Shown piece by piece: positions 21,663 through 29,812 of a stretch of DNA of 64,000 bases. Position numbers and translations under genes: made by a program. The stretch's first letter is position 1. Each line of letters opens with the position of its first letter. The notes beneath the pieces were generated by a model. The model ran no database searches, was not told where the DNA came from, and saw nothing but the letters and a program-made list of their open reading frames with translations. The DNA comes from Prorocentrum cordatum (taxonomy: Eukaryota; Sar; Dinophyceae; Prorocentrales; Prorocentraceae): positions 221,773 through 285,772 of the forward strand of contig CAUYUJ010016302.1 of the NCBI GenBank assembly GCA_963575745.1, read 5' to 3'.

Positions 21663-21755
21663 GCGCCTTGAGCCTTGAGCCTTGAGCCAAAATGGCTACG
21701 GAGGACACAGCCTTGAGCCTTGAGCCTTGAACCTTGAGCCTTGAGCCTTGAGCCT
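21663..21755 (-). repeat. stacked GGCTCAAG repeats
   Basis: Eight or so copies of GGCTCAAG, one with a T for C, lie on both sides of the spliced-leader match. This octamer is the 3' end of the leader itself, so the array looks like serial leader remnants at the 5' end of the retroposed RNA. Confidence 0.75.
21681..21702 (-). other. relict dinoflagellate spliced-leader sequence
   Basis: The minus strand reads TCCGTAGCCATTTTGGCTCA followed by AG, a full 22-nt match to the dinoflagellate trans-spliced leader. It shows that the inserted DNA was copied from a trans-spliced mRNA. It is not a leader RNA gene: no donor GT-containing intron follows, only more GGCTCAAG. Confidence 0.9.
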
Positions 21756-21767
21756 CGACGCCGAGGA
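21756..21767. repeat. target-site duplication of the LINE, right copy
   Basis: CGACGCCGAGGA, identical to 12704-12715. It lies in the RPA-like gene at the codons for VLGV. Confidence 0.85.
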
Positions 21768-22317
21768 CACAGTGTTGGACGTCGGATTGCACCTCGGCGA
21801 TCTTCGCGATGTCCAGGAAGGGGTGGTGCGCGGGAACGGAAGCCCACGCGCCCTCCGGGGGGGCAATCTCAACGATGCTTTTCGAGCCCGCGGCCGTCTT
21901 GAGCTGGATGTAGTACGGCCGCCGCGATGTGGTGCACTGGTTAGCCTTGCGGATGACCTTTACGTTCGAGATCGTCAGCAGGTGCTTCTCCGTCTTCGCC
22001 TGCGTGGCGTTGCTGTGTAGCTCCGTGGCCGCGGGGCCGAAGGCTTCCACGAACGCGGCATCGCCCATCCCTTCGCCGCCCAGGAGGTGGACTTCGCACT
22101 TCAGCTTTTCCCCATCGGTCTTACCTTTGCCCTTGTCCTTGCCCTTGCCCTTGCCCTTGGCGCCTTTCGGAGTCGGTTGCGACGCAGCTGGTTGTCCAAG
22201 GGGCCCCTGCTGCGACGCATCGCCCTTGTCGGCCGAGACAGCGTTGAGGTCCACCAAGCGCACGAACACGGACCGGCCGGTCAACCACCCGTCGCGGGTG
22301 AACTCGCTGGGCTGCAT
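21756..22317 (-). pseudogene. RPA-like protein, copy B, N-terminal part (5' of the LINE insertion)
   Basis: This encodes the N-terminal OB-fold-like segment of the RPA-like family (GDGWLTGR in copy A, RDGWLTGR here), a lysine-glycine run (KGKGKGKDKGKGK), and then ISNVKVIRKANQ and HHPFLDIAKIAEVQSDVQHC. The frame is intact over this segment, with a Gly codon where copy A has TGA. The start codon used in copy A is lost: ATG has become AGG at the corresponding place, and the next in-frame ATG is at 22317. The protein stops matching exactly where the LINE begins. Upstream DNA to about 22440 also resembles the upstream DNA of copy A, so the duplication included the 5' flank. Confidence 0.6.
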
Positions 22318-22751
22318 CACGAGCTTCTCTCCCGCCCTGATTGCAGAAAGCGCGCCTTGGACCGGCCGGGGGGCGCAGCAGGCGCGGTGAAGCTCGGGTT
22401 GCGTTTAGCGAGGCGCCTCGGAACCAGAAGAATCTATGTGACGTTGTGATGGCGACGGCGGCCACCACTATGAGATGACGAGTGGCAGAGACGATGACGG
22501 ATTGGTTATTATATGGATTCCTTTGGCTAACACGTGCGGGGGTGCAGGAGGGACAACGGAGGAATGAGGTGGGCAGTGGAGGAGGAGCAGGAGAGAAGGC
22601 GGAGGGAGGAAGGGGAAGAGCATGATGAGCTTGCGGAGCCACCCCCTCAGCACTGGAGTCAAAGGTGACGTAACGGATTTCCTGTTCGAGTTGTAGTCTT
22701 CCTATGCGCTGACATGATGAGCTCTGGTGAAATCACGTGGCTGTGGATGCC
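22318..22751. other. intergenic region between PIF1-like and RPA-like genes
   Basis: Holds the 5' flank of the RPA-like gene, homologous to 10600-10700 (shared CGCCTCGGAACCA), and the 3' flank of the helicase gene. No other gene seen. Confidence 0.5.
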
Positions 22752-24365
22752 TCACTCGACGGTGGGGTCGTAGTAGTAGCCCAATCCATCAGGCCCGAAT
22801 TTGAAATGATAACCGCCTCGACGGCCTGCGAAGGTGGGCGACGGCAGGAACGGGTGCGTACGCCGAGCGGTCGCAGCGATGGACTCCTTCGTAGGAATGC
22901 GGCGCCTGGCGCGCGGCGCAGAGTCTGGCGCATCATCCGGAAGGCTGATCCCGAACTCACGGCACAACTGCGCGGCCTCCTCCACAGAAGTGCGCTCCAG
23001 GTCGAGGAACCGCTGAAGCGCCTGCAGGATCGCCTTCGGGGGGCCCCGTTCCAGCAATTCCTTGGGCGGTGGGCGCAACAACAACATGTCCCTCATGCGC
23101 GTCACGCGTGAAAACATCGCGTACAAATGGAACCACCACACCTCGTCGGACATCCCCTGCGACCCGGAAGGCTCGATCCGAGCACAATCGATGGTAACGC
23201 CCGTGCGGAGGGTGCACCCTTGCACTGACGTAGAAGTATGAAATGCTGCATGGGTGACAGGAAAGCCATTTCGTTTCACCGGGTGCGTCCCTCTGCTCTG
23301 GAATTTGACATAGTCGGTCATCACGGGCAGCAAGAACAAGCCTTTAGCGCGCCTCATCTGCCGGACCTCCCACCACTCGTCAGTGCGCCAGGGGCCGATA
23401 AAGCCCGGCTCCGACTCCCGCTGGGAATCCTCCTGCGGCTCCGAGACGAGCTCGAAAACCTCGTCTGCTAAGACCCCCTGGTGAAAATTGTCGATCTGCA
23501 ACCAGATGCCGGGAGGCAAGAAACGAAGCCGGAAGAGCTCCCCCGAGGGCGTCTCCAAGTACCTCGCCAAGTCGCTCTCGGCAAAGACGTAGTCGACGAT
23601 CGTTGCTGTCTGGTTCTGCACCAAGCCCACTGTCGAGTTGAGCTTCTTGGTGAGTCTGACGCGCATGCCCTGGTAGGAGACAAAGATGCCGTGCATGTCA
23701 CCAGTTCTATGTATGTTCGGCACGCTGAGCATGCGCATGGCCTCGTCCCGGCTGATGGAATTGCACTCGTCGTGCATCTGAATGTAAACAGCCGGGACGC
23801 CAGCGGCCTCCGCGTCCCGTTTAGCTCTCGCCGGCATCCACCTGGCCAACGTCTCCCAATGCATTGCGAGCCCGTGTCCGTTGCGGAACCTATCGTCAGC
23901 ATGGCGCGGATCCAAGTTCCCGATCTCGTCCTTGGCGAACGTCTCCTCGAAAGCGGCCCAGATGTGCGGGAAGAACCTGGGCCCGGCGACGTCCTGTCGC
24001 CTCATGCACGTGAGGAACTCGCCAAGGAGATCACCCTTCACGAACCGCTTGGTCCCGTGAAGTTCGAACACGTTCGGGATCGCCTTGAACAGGTTGCAGC
24101 CGTACTGCACCTCGAGGCTTGGGGCCTCCTGCCGGACGTACTTCCCGGTGGCTGGGTCCTTCGCAAGGAGGTCTTCGGCCACGGAGATGGCGTTCGTCGG
24201 GGGGGGCTGCAGGAAGTCGCCCAACAACTGCACGATCGGGCACCGTCCGAAGGCATTCGGAAAGGGCCCAGAGTCCGGCCCATCCATGTGCGCCCCCGGG
24301 GTTACAGAGTGTTCCAGAGAGCGGCCGCAGGTGCTTCGGCATGACAGCATGTGGAACAAGGAGTT
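22752..24365 (-). CDS. PIF1-type DNA helicase, C-terminal portion
   Basis: Family members unwind DNA 5' to 3' using ATP. In order: QLLGDFLQPPP (motif III, the GDxxQLPP loop), a central region with GLAMHWETLARW, MRVRLTKKLNSTVGLVQNQT (motif V-like), AAFHTSTSVQGCTL (the SKSQG-like block) and YAMFSRVTRMRDMLLL (motif VI, with the arginine finger in SRV). Walker A (GKT) and Walker B are missing: residues recognisable as helicase begin just downstream of where those should be, and the frame upstream runs into a 209-bp repeat. It is therefore truncated, or its 5' exons lie beyond the repeats. The C-terminus ends GLGYYYDPTVE. It lies upstream of the RPA-like gene on the same strand, 435 bp away. Confidence 0.7.
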   Translation of the reverse strand, partial: NSLFHMLSCRSTCGRSLEHSVTPGAHMDGPDSGPFPNAFGRCPIVQLLGDFLQPPPTNAISVAEDLLAKDPATGKYVRQEAPSLEVQYGCNLFKAIPNVFELHGTKRFVKGDLLGEFLTCMRRQDVAGPRFFPHIWAAFEETFAKDEIGNLDPRHADDRFRNGHGLAMHWETLARWMPARAKRDAEAAGVPAVYIQMHDECNSISRDEAMRMLSVPNIHRTGDMHGIFVSYQGMRVRLTKKLNSTVGLVQNQTATIVDYVFAESDLARYLETPSGELFRLRFLPPGIWLQIDNFHQGVLADEVFELVSEPQEDSQRESEPGFIGPWRTDEWWEVRQMRRAKGLFLLPVMTDYVKFQSRGTHPVKRNGFPVTHAAFHTSTSVQGCTLRTGVTIDCARIEPSGSQGMSDEVWWFHLYAMFSRVTRMRDMLLLRPPPKELLERGPPKAILQALQRFLDLERTSVEEAAQLCREFGISLPDDAPDSAPRARRRIPTKESIAATARRTHPFLPSPTFAGRRGGYHFKFGPDGLGYYYDPTVE

Positions 24366-24570
24366 AAGTGAGATACGCGTGCACTCAACGGAGGGAGGGG
24401 AGGAGGAGGAGAGGAGGAGACAGGGACGGAGGGGGGATGTTTTCCACATGGCAGCGTGGCGACGCGCACCTCCACCCGGGCACGGACCCCGGTGGTCCAC
24501 GCCCGGCGCGCGTGCGTGGGCCCTCACGGCCCACGCACTCGCGCTCTGGCACGCCTGCGGCCGCACGGCC
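24362..24570. repeat. 209-bp direct repeat, copy 1
   Basis: Differs from copy 2 (24708-24916) at three positions with no indels. It begins AGTTAAGTGAGATACG, includes a GGAGGGGAGGAGG purine tract and ends GGCCGCACGGCC. It abuts the point at which helicase homology stops. Confidence 0.95.
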
Positions 24571-24636
24571 CAGGCGTCAGGGAGCAAAGCGGGGTGGGTA
24601 GGCACCCGCGCGTCGGCCTGAGCCGAATGCTGCGGA

Positions 24637-24720
24637 TCCAAAATGGCTACCTGAGCCCACACCCCCTCCCACTTAACCTGCAGTCTACAAACCAATCAGA
24701 CTATACAAGTTAAGTGAGAT
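24637..24720. repeat. spliced-leader-like remnant and imperfect palindrome between the 209-bp repeats
   Basis: CCAAAATGGCTAC at 24638-24650 is the complement of the spliced-leader core GTAGCCATTTTGG. It is followed by ACTTAAC...AGTCT, which pairs with AGACT...GTTAAGT at about 24671-24717. The same AGTCT/ACTTAAC block occurs near 2315. Confidence 0.45.
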
Positions 24721-24916
24721 ACGCGTGCACTCAACGGAGGGAGGGGAGGAGGAGGAGAGGAGGAGACAGGGACGGAGGGGGGATGTTTTCCACATGGCAG
24801 CGTGGCGACGCGCACCTCCACCCGGGCACGGACCCCAGTGGTCCACGCCCGGCGCGCGTGCGTGGGCCCTGACGGCCCACGCACTCGCGCTCAGGCACGC
24901 CTGCGGCCGCACGGCC
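24708..24916. repeat. 209-bp direct repeat, copy 2
   Basis: 98.6% identical to copy 1 (three substitutions), 346 bp downstream. The very high similarity implies a recent duplication or ongoing homogenisation. Confidence 0.95.
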
Positions 24917-25215
24917 ACGAGAAAGTAAAAGCGCAGCAGCGCGCGCAGGCCGCCCCGCCAGAGGCACAGGGCGGGGCTCGAGGCCCGGTGAGCCTCGCGC
25001 GCGCGGCCACTAGCCTGCATCCTTGAGGCCTTCCGCGCCCCGCGCACCCAGAGCGCGGGCGCGGCGCGTGCGCGAAGAGCGCAAAGTAAGAAAGAAAAAC
25101 GAAGCGGCGCATGATGCGCCGGGCGCAGAGCGCAAGCGTGGCCCCGCCCGCGCAGCGCGCAGGAAGAAGAGGGCCGCATAGCGCGCGACGTGCGCGCCAT
25201 GCTCAGAACAACCTC
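24917..25215. other. GC-rich spacer, no gene seen
   Basis: Short overlapping frames only. It is probably the 3' untranslated region of the gene ending on the minus strand at 25216. Confidence 0.4.
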
Positions 25216-27480
25216 TCACTCACGGGCCTGGGCCCGTTTGGCGGTCCGCATCAATGGGCCGCTGTCTTCCGCCCGCAACCCGCGATGCCGCGGTCGCTGG
25301 CGTCGGGATGTGGGGTGCTGCGATGGCGCGTTCCCCTGGCGGCCGCGGCCCTCGTCGCCGCTGCGATCTCCGCCGCGCTCACTGCGGCCGCGGGGGCTGC
25401 CACCATCGCCGCCCCTCGACGCGCGGCTGCCCGCGCCGGGCCTGCCACGCTCGCTCGGGCCGCGGCTGCCCTGGTCGCCCTTGGAGTAGCCGCCCTTGCC
25501 GCCCTTGTCGCCCTTGCCGCGGCTCTTGGCGCCCTTGGCAGTCGTGCCGGCGTGCTTGCCCTTGACCTTGCCGCCCTTGCCGCCCTTGTCGCCAGCGCCC
25601 TTGCCGCGCCAGGCTGGGATCCCTCCCCCGCCGGCGGCGGCCTCCGCTGCGGTTGCCGCAGCGCGCCTCCGCTTCTTCTCCTGCTCGTACCAGCCGCCGC
25701 GGGGAGCGCGACGCTGCCCGGCGTGCTTCCCGGTCTTACGCCGCGAGCGGCCGTGGGGGGTGTCGCCGCGACGCGCCCACGCTGGGTCACGCGCCAGGCT
25801 GCGGCTGGGCGACCTCTCGCGCTTGGGCCAGCTGAGGTCGCCCGGCGGGCGGTCCCCCTCAGCGCCCGCGCTCGCAGCACCCGCGCTGGGGCGCTCTCCG
25901 TGGCCGGAGCTGGGGCCTGGCGCCTCCCGCTCGGCGTGGCCGCTCTGCTGGGCCTTTTCCACCACCGTCTTGGGCTTGCCGTAGCCGACGCGGCAGGCCT
26001 CGCAGTAGCTCACGACGCACCCCTTGCAGTGCCACCGCAGGGCTCCGCTGTTAGCTCCGCCCGCGGGACACATCTCGCAGCCCCAACCGTCTCCCGGGTC
26101 GAAGGAGCTCCAGCGCATCTTGCGAGCGCACGTCGGGCAGGCAGGCGGCTGGATGGTCGGGCCATCCTCCCCGTCGCTGCCTGGGTCGGGGCCGCGAGGC
26201 CGGCTCGCCCACTCCGTGACCACCGCGCATGGGTCCGTCTTGTTGAACCGGTAGTTCGACCGCATGCACTCCCGCGCGCGCTTTGCATCAGCGCGGCGCT
26301 GGAACTCCACGAGCACACACGGCTCCCGCTTGTGGCGGTGGTCGTACAGGAAGGCGATGTGCTTGACGACGCCGAAGGGCACTACCACCTGCCTGACCAC
26401 CTCGGCGTCGACGTGGTGCGGCACCCGCTCGATGCGGATGATGGCCTCGCCCTCGTCGTGCTGGTCACTGGGCTGCTGCTGGGCGCTCTGGCGCTGCTCC
26501 TCCTTGCGCCTACGGCGGCTCCTCGAGCGCGGCCGGCGCTGGGGTGGGCTGTCCCCCGCGCCTGGCGTCGCCGTCTCCTCCACCTCAGTCTTCACCTCGA
26601 GGGACCTCGGCGGGGCCCCTCCGCTCTTGGGCTTCAGGACGGCCTCACGCTTCACGACGACGGCCCTCGGAGGTGCGCCCCCAGTCTTGGGCTTCAGGAC
26701 GGCCTCCTCCGCGCGCTCCTCGCGCTCGCGGTCGCGGTGCTCCTCGCGCTCGCGGTCGCGGCGCCGCGTGCGCGAGGGGGTCCGGACGGCCCGATCGCGC
26801 CTGCGGACCTCCTCGGCGAGGCGCTTCTGCTCCAGAGAGCGTGGGGGCCGAGGGCGCTCCGCCGGGGCGCCCTTGCTCCGGCGCCGCGCTGCAGCCTGAA
26901 TGGCCGCTCGCGCCAGCGCCGCGGTCACGGCGTCCTCGCTCGGGTCGAGCGCAGGGGCCGGAGCAGGGCCCGCCTCGCCCTTGCTCGAGGCGTCCTCCAC
27001 GTCGGTGAGCCCCCCGACCGCCTCCGCGTCCACCGTGCGCATCATGTCGAGCAGCCCCTTGTTGTTCTTGCAGAGCTCGCGGAGCCCCGGCATGGGCTGC
27101 CCCTGGAACTGGGCCAGGGCGGGCGCCAGCTTGGCCGCCTGGCGCTGGACCTTGACATTCGGCCCCGTGCCCACCCCCCAAGCGCCGCGCTTGCCGTCGA
27201 CGAGCACCAGCTGGCCGTGGTCCTCGCTCGCCCCCGCGGCCAGGCAGGCCGCCGCGATGCACGGGGCTGCCTCGTGGTCGTGGTTGACCACCTCGACGAG
27301 GTCCTCGCTGTTCAACTCGTCCACCACCGTGTACAGGATGTTGTGGGCGGCACTCCGGAGCTCGTCCGACAGCGCGGACCCCGAGACGACGACGCCGAAC
27401 GGGTTCACCGCCATGATGCTGTAGTCGTGGTAGCGCACCTTGCTGTGGTCCGGGGCCACCAGGCCCACAAGGAATCCCAT
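25216..27480 (-). CDS. RRM and zinc-finger RNA-binding protein, Arg/Ser- and Gly/Lys-rich
   Basis: From ATG at 27480 (MGFLVGLVAPDHSKVRYHDY) the protein is 754 residues. A conserved globular N-terminal part (SDELRSAAHNILYTVVDELN, NHDHEAAPCIAAACLAAGA) leads to an Arg/Glu-Arg/Asp repeat region (DREREEHRDREREERAEE). An RRM follows (IIRIERVPHHVDAEVV and CVLVEFQRRADAKRARECM as the RNP2 and RNP1 regions). Next is a cysteine-rich double zinc binding unit (CPTCARKMRW, CEMC, HCKGC, CEAC). A long basic tail with KGGKGGKVKGKHAG words ends the protein. It probably binds RNA in the nucleus, or is a retroelement gag-like protein. No stop separates it from the recombinase frame upstream, so the ORF is 1035 codons in all. 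An 812-codon plus-strand frame over the same DNA is a shadow. Confidence 0.55.
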   Translation of the reverse strand: MGFLVGLVAPDHSKVRYHDYSIMAVNPFGVVVSGSALSDELRSAAHNILYTVVDELNSEDLVEVVNHDHEAAPCIAAACLAAGASEDHGQLVLVDGKRGAWGVGTGPNVKVQRQAAKLAPALAQFQGQPMPGLRELCKNNKGLLDMMRTVDAEAVGGLTDVEDASSKGEAGPAPAPALDPSEDAVTAALARAAIQAAARRRSKGAPAERPRPPRSLEQKRLAEEVRRRDRAVRTPSRTRRRDREREEHRDREREERAEEAVLKPKTGGAPPRAVVVKREAVLKPKSGGAPPRSLEVKTEVEETATPGAGDSPPQRRPRSRSRRRRKEEQRQSAQQQPSDQHDEGEAIIRIERVPHHVDAEVVRQVVVPFGVVKHIAFLYDHRHKREPCVLVEFQRRADAKRARECMRSNYRFNKTDPCAVVTEWASRPRGPDPGSDGEDGPTIQPPACPTCARKMRWSSFDPGDGWGCEMCPAGGANSGALRWHCKGCVVSYCEACRVGYGKPKTVVEKAQQSGHAEREAPGPSSGHGERPSAGAASAGAEGDRPPGDLSWPKRERSPSRSLARDPAWARRGDTPHGRSRRKTGKHAGQRRAPRGGWYEQEKKRRRAAATAAEAAAGGGGIPAWRGKGAGDKGGKGGKVKGKHAGTTAKGAKSRGKGDKGGKGGYSKGDQGSRGPSERGRPGAGSRASRGGDGGSPRGRSERGGDRSGDEGRGRQGNAPSQHPTSRRQRPRHRGLRAEDSGPLMRTAKRAQARE

Positions 27481-27960
27481 GATGCACGCTGCCGGCGCGC
27501 GGGACGGGGGCGCGGCTGGCGCGCGGGGCTGGGGTGCGCGCGCCGCTAGCGCGCCTCGCTCTGGAGTCGGAGACGGCTGCGGATGAGAGGACCAGGAGGA
27601 GGTGGGTGTGCCTGGGGCGATCGGGGGCGGCGGCGAAGGGGGATTCGAGGACGAGAGGTCCACCGGGATACCCCCGCAACGCGAAGCCCCCGCCCCGAAC
27701 CGAACACCTGGAGGACCAGCTTGCTGCTTCCCAACACGCCCGCTAGCTCCCCGCCCCGGCTCGTGTCTTACCTGCTCCTCATCCTTTCCCTCCTCCATTT
27801 TTGCCCCTGCTCGCGCCGATGGGCGCGCCCACGGGGGTCGCCCGGGCGCCCAGGCTGGGCGCTCCGAGGGCCTCAGGTCGCTCCCAAACGGGGGCGGGTC
27901 GCTCCCGACCAACCGGTCGGGGCGGGCGCTGGCCAAATCGCCGTCACCACCGCGGGCGTC
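27481..27960 (-). other. open linker joining recombinase and RRM protein frames
   Basis: The frame stays open through a Pro/Ser/Gly/Arg-rich stretch (SSNPPSPPPPIAPGTPTSSW) with no stop from the tyrosine of the recombinase to the ATG at 27480. It may be an encoded linker or an untranslated leader kept open by high GC content. Confidence 0.4.
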
Positions 27961-29754
27961 CGGTGCCAGTAAGGCGTGGCCTTCTGCCATGACTCGGGCG
28001 AACGGTGCCTGGCGCCGGTGGTCCTCCCAGAGGTATCCGTGGAAGGCGTCCGTGGACCACCTCCCAAACTTCTTGACTGCCTCTAGGTCGCGACAGGCGT
28101 GGTATAACGCCGTCGCGCCCCCGATGCGCAGGGAGTGGGATCCCATCTGGCCCGCGTCCACGCCACAGGCGGCGGCCGCGAGTTGGAGGAGCCCCTGCAC
28201 CTCCTCCTGCATAATCGGGTGGCCGTCAGGCCTGCGGAACAGGGGGAGCCCCGCCTCGGTTCCTTGTCCGAACCGGTCCGGCAGCTCCCTCTCGAGTTTG
28301 GCCAGTGCGCGTCCACGACACACAAATCCACCCCCGAACGGAAGTGGTTGCGCACGCAGCCCGCGTTAAACTGGTCCGTCTTGGACGACGTGATCGTCAG
28401 CACTACCTCGTCGCAGTCGCCGAACCACGCGCTGGGTGCACCCCCACGCAGGCCCTGCACGTCCTGCCCACGCACCACCCGTCCCATGCTCCAGGAGCGG
28501 TCCTCCTGGACCAAGTACTCCGACGCGCGGAGCATGAAGAAGTACCCAGTCATGAGCGCCGCCCATAAGATGGTCGCCTCTCGGCGCGTGGCCGTCCCGT
28601 GGGCGAACAAGTATTCGCGGAGCCAGCGCAACATGCGGGGGGTGGCTGGCAGCTTCCGCTTCGCCTTTCCGTCCCAGCGGCGGAGTCCCTCGATCGTGGT
28701 CCAGAGCCGGCGCCGATCGGAGGTCACATCCCCAAAACCCGCCAGGGTGTGGGCATACCGAATGGCGAGCAGGCGCTGGCGGATGGTCGTGGCCCGCCTC
28801 TTCATCACCTTGTACAGGTACACGACATACCGGATGAGGTCATCCTCATCCGTAAGGCGGGCGTCCCGCGTCTCCCCCTGGAGGCACGGGCTCCGGCCTC
28901 GGAGCCTCCGCCAGAGTACCCAGTAACGCCACCTGGCGCTGTAGTTGGCACGCGTCCCTTCGGCGAGCTTAGCCAGCATCGCCTCGGTGGCGGTCGCGCC
29001 CAGCTCGCGGGGGTCGGTGAGCTCACCCCGGACCCCTTTCGGGGCGTCGCCGCCGGCGTAACGCCAGGCCGCGGGCTTCACCAACGCAGGGGCGGGGGCG
29101 CTGCGGGCGCGCCGGCGCGTCTTGCGCGGCGGGCGCGCCTCGCCTCCCGCGCCATCCTTGGCGCTCGGCTTGGGCGTCCCCGCGTCCTCCGGGACGGCGA
29201 AGGTCACTGCCCCGACCCGCTCCCCGTCTGCCCCGTCCTCCCCTGCCGAAGTGGCCCGAGTGGTGGAAAGGGGGTCGAGCTGGTCCGCCAGCCGAGCAGC
29301 GTCGTCCGTCGCCTCTCCCGCCTCCAGCGCGACCTCGAATGGCCCGCGTGGGCGGTCGGGGGCCTGAAGCCAGGCCCTCAGCCACAGCTTCACCATCTCG
29401 TCGTTAGCGAGTCGGTCGTAGTCAGGCCCGACGCCAGCGCGCGCCCCGGGTGCCTCGTCTGCGCTTGCCACCTCTACGGCCTGCCTCAGCAGGCGCTCCG
29501 CCCACTGAATCACCCAACGGGCCGTGCGGCGCGGGAGCGCGCGGGCGGCCTGCCGCATGCGCTCGGCGATCGGCATACCTCCCAAGCCCAGAGCATCCCA
29601 CAGCTCCGCCGTGCCCCCCTGCGCGCACCAGATTTCCTTCGGGTGCAGGGCTCGCACGGCCCAACCAGCCTCGGACCCCTCCAGGACCACATGTTCGCAT
29701 AGCCCTTCAGTGGGTCGGGCTTCGCCCGAGCCGTATGGCAGGGCCCGCGCGGAT
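27960..29754 (-). pseudogene. tyrosine recombinase with methyltransferase C-terminal remnant, frame-shifted
   Basis: The N-terminal ~60 residues finish the methyltransferase-like domain (VRALHPKEIWCAQGGT matches the R-x-L-x-P-x-E block of C5-methyltransferase motif IX). A disordered linker follows. The recombinase SAM-like part starts at GTRANYSARWRYWVLWRRL and continues through TTIRQRLLAIRYAHTLAG. Catalytic boxes are present: Arg I in FFMLRASEYL, the Lys strand in ITSSKTDQF, HSLRIGGAT (H-x-x-R), GRWS (third box, Trp) and the nucleophile Tyr in HGYLW. Between the Lys strand and the H-x-x-R box the sense changes frame at about 28300-28330, so a single indel splits the catalytic domain. Another one-base shift lies at the 5' end between KGYAN and VVLEG. 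Confidence 0.75.
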
Positions 29755-29812
29755 CATGAATCACCACGCGCTGGGCCCCCCCACCCCCCGCACGTGCCGC
29801 GCGGCCAGGGCA

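Larger units (their letters stand above)
12716..21755 (-). mobile_element. LINE (non-LTR retrotransposon), ~9.04 kb, inserted in an RPA-like gene
   Basis: The element has a complete outline: a 12-bp target-site duplication on both sides, a trinucleotide tail at the 3' end ((TGA)n on plus, ATC repeats on the element strand, 12716-12732), and a spliced-leader-bearing 5' end made of GGCTCAAG repeats. ORF1 and an ORF2 with apurinic-type endonuclease and reverse transcriptase follow. At 9 kb it is long for a LINE, because about 4.7 kb lies beyond the RT ORF and holds three more frames of unknown function. ORF2 is broken by a frameshift and ORF3 appears to be too, so this copy is probably inactive. 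The element has moderate GC and many AATCCCA words, unlike the GC-rich gene it interrupts. Confidence 0.85.
21396..21755 (-). promoter_or_regulatory. LINE 5' untranslated region
   Basis: On the element strand the region starts with GGCTCAAG repeats and the spliced leader. It then has a GC-rich stretch and a part with three CAGTGGGAT/GGTGGGATATC-like words (plus strand 21495-21545). Promoter activity is not demonstrable from sequence. Confidence 0.45.

Noticed and set aside
21681-21702. Spliced-leader RNA gene
   Set aside because: The leader is followed by more leader tails and the LINE 5' region rather than a donor GT and an SL-RNA intron, and no gene repeats occur.
25111-27549. 812-codon plus-strand open frame
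   Set aside because: It lies antisense to a frame with RRM and zinc-finger motifs, is mostly Ala/Leu/Pro/Arg, and is explained by high third-position GC on the other strand.
27960-29690. Bacterial or phage integrase from contamination
   Set aside because: It is embedded behind RT, RNase H and methyltransferase-like domains in the order of a eukaryotic DIRS element, on DNA continuous with dinoflagellate-type repeats.
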